A stretch of DNA of 64,000 nt from Saprospiraceae bacterium (GTDB lineage Bacteria > Bacteroidota > Bacteroidia > Chitinophagales > Saprospiraceae), in assembly GCA_020629515.1 (NCBI GenBank), contig JAHDDE010000003.1, positions 1 to 64,000 on the forward strand, written 5' to 3'. Below are positions 63,544-64,000 of the stretch, in pieces. Position 1 is the first letter of the stretch. Every line of letters begins with the position of its first letter. The position numbers and the translations under genes were made by a program. The notes beneath the pieces were generated by a model. The model was not told where the DNA came from. It did no database searches and worked only from the letters and a program-made list of their open reading frames with translations.

Positions 63544-64000
63544 GACTGGCCTGCTTTAAGTATGTGAGAGAAAACTTTTTTATCAGTCATAACCGCATTA
63601 AACAATACTTCCATATCAACCTCCAATGACTCTGGACGTCCACCTCCTTCCTTGAGGCACATATATCCTCCTGGCACTCTTTCTGAGTATAAATTTGACT
63701 CTTCATCGGGTTGAGTGCGGCAAACTTCAAAGCTTATTGCTCTTTCGATCATCATGATACTGTTGTCTACAATTACCTCCCCATTATCTAATATTATCAT
63801 GTGATCAATCAGACTATGTAAATCCCTAATCTGATGAGTTGAGACTATAAATAATCTTTTGTCATCAATCATATGAGAAATTATTTTTCGGAATTGTCTT
63901 TTAGAAGGTATGTCTAACCCATTAGTAGGTTCATCCATTATTAACAATGGAGTATGAGTGGCTATAGCAAAAGCGATTAATGCTTTTTTCTTTTGGCCAA
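63540..64000 (-). CDS. ABC transporter ATP-binding protein, N-terminal part beyond the window
   Basis: This gene enters from the right edge. Read from base 63998 in the frame of the stop at 63540, it starts within the signature region (GQKKKALIAFAIATHTPLLI), followed by Walker B LIMDEPTNGLD and the H-loop in FIVSTHQIRDL. About 150 residues are present. With the permease at 62650 it forms an ABC-2-type exporter. An apparent internal start at 63947 is not the true start. Confidence 0.88.
   Translation of the reverse strand, partial: GQKKKALIAFAIATHTPLLIMDEPTNGLDIPSKRQFRKIISHMIDDKRLFIVSTHQIRDLHSLIDHMIILDNGEVIVDNSIMMIERAISFEVCRTQPDEESNLYSERVPGGYMCLKEGGGRPESLEVDMEVLFNAVMTDKKVFSHILKAGQS

Overview
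The window is chromosomal DNA of a low-GC (mid-30s percent by eye) member of the phylum Bacteroidota, probably near Saprospiria/Cytophagia. The signs are promoters of the TTTG-N19-TAnnTTTG type (best case: upstream of the tRNA-Ser at the left edge), few Shine-Dalgarno sites, many lipoproteins with short lipoboxes, and families typical of the phylum (DUF2807 'GIN', DUF1684, DUF6702, ABC-2/YtrA loci). Coding density is high. I saw no insertion sequence, prophage, CRISPR array or rRNA operon. Lineage is inferred from gene families, not from a tree.

Layout. 1-4.2 kb: truncated tRNA-Ser(GCU), a candidate small RNA, a divergent NarL-type two-component pair around a 20-bp palindrome, an rpsU / 82-aa protein / cold-shock operon, and tRNA-Val(GAC). 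4.3-12 kb: lipoprotein arylsulfotransferase, GIN-domain protein, M43-type metallopeptidase overlapping fabG, a long acyl-CoA oxidase-like protein and two small envelope proteins. 12.1-16.8 kb: glycan genes (a GT-C-like membrane protein split over two overlapping ORFs, a Dpm1-like GT2, a GT4). 16.9-21.4 kb: an end-joining operon (LigD, Ku, an ATGA-coupled EEP nuclease, then a hotdog protein and the GT4). 21.4-31 kb: DUF1684 lipoprotein, sucrose phosphorylase, a TlpA-like thioredoxin, Uup, Prc and a K+-dependent-type membrane pyrophosphatase. 31-33.5 kb: DtxR regulator, metal-binding protein and ABC ATPase in one overlapping operon without its permease. 33.5-42 kb: envelope and sugar genes, an MsbA-like exporter, MocA-like protein, haem-motif lipoprotein, SDR, DsrE-like, CDGSH and RadC proteins. 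42-44 kb: minimal iscS-iscU-iscA operon. 44.2-49.2 kb: meaB, M23 peptidase, bcp, hemW, O-methyltransferase. 49.4-52.4 kb: TetR, acyl-CoA dehydrogenase and SCP2 (fatty-acid module). 52.4-56.6 kb: ald and tsaE, divergent gyrB. 56.6-57.07 kb: the largest gene-poor stretch, with two tandem structured RNA cassettes. 57.07-64 kb: DUF6702-yidD-hemB, a lipoprotein, an alanine/Na+ symporter, and a leftward ABC-2/GntR(YtrA)/GIN/GNAT operon cut by the right edge.

The most distinctive items are: (1) two tandem minus-strand RNA cassettes near 56.8 kb with an identical 29-nt block and different hairpin sequences that keep their pairing; (2) an EEP nuclease translationally coupled to Ku; (3) the split GT-C gene; (4) a metal-uptake operon that lacks its permease and whose binding protein has an extra C-terminal membrane helix; (5) a GT2 gene with no ATG start, in frame behind the stop codon of the gene before it.
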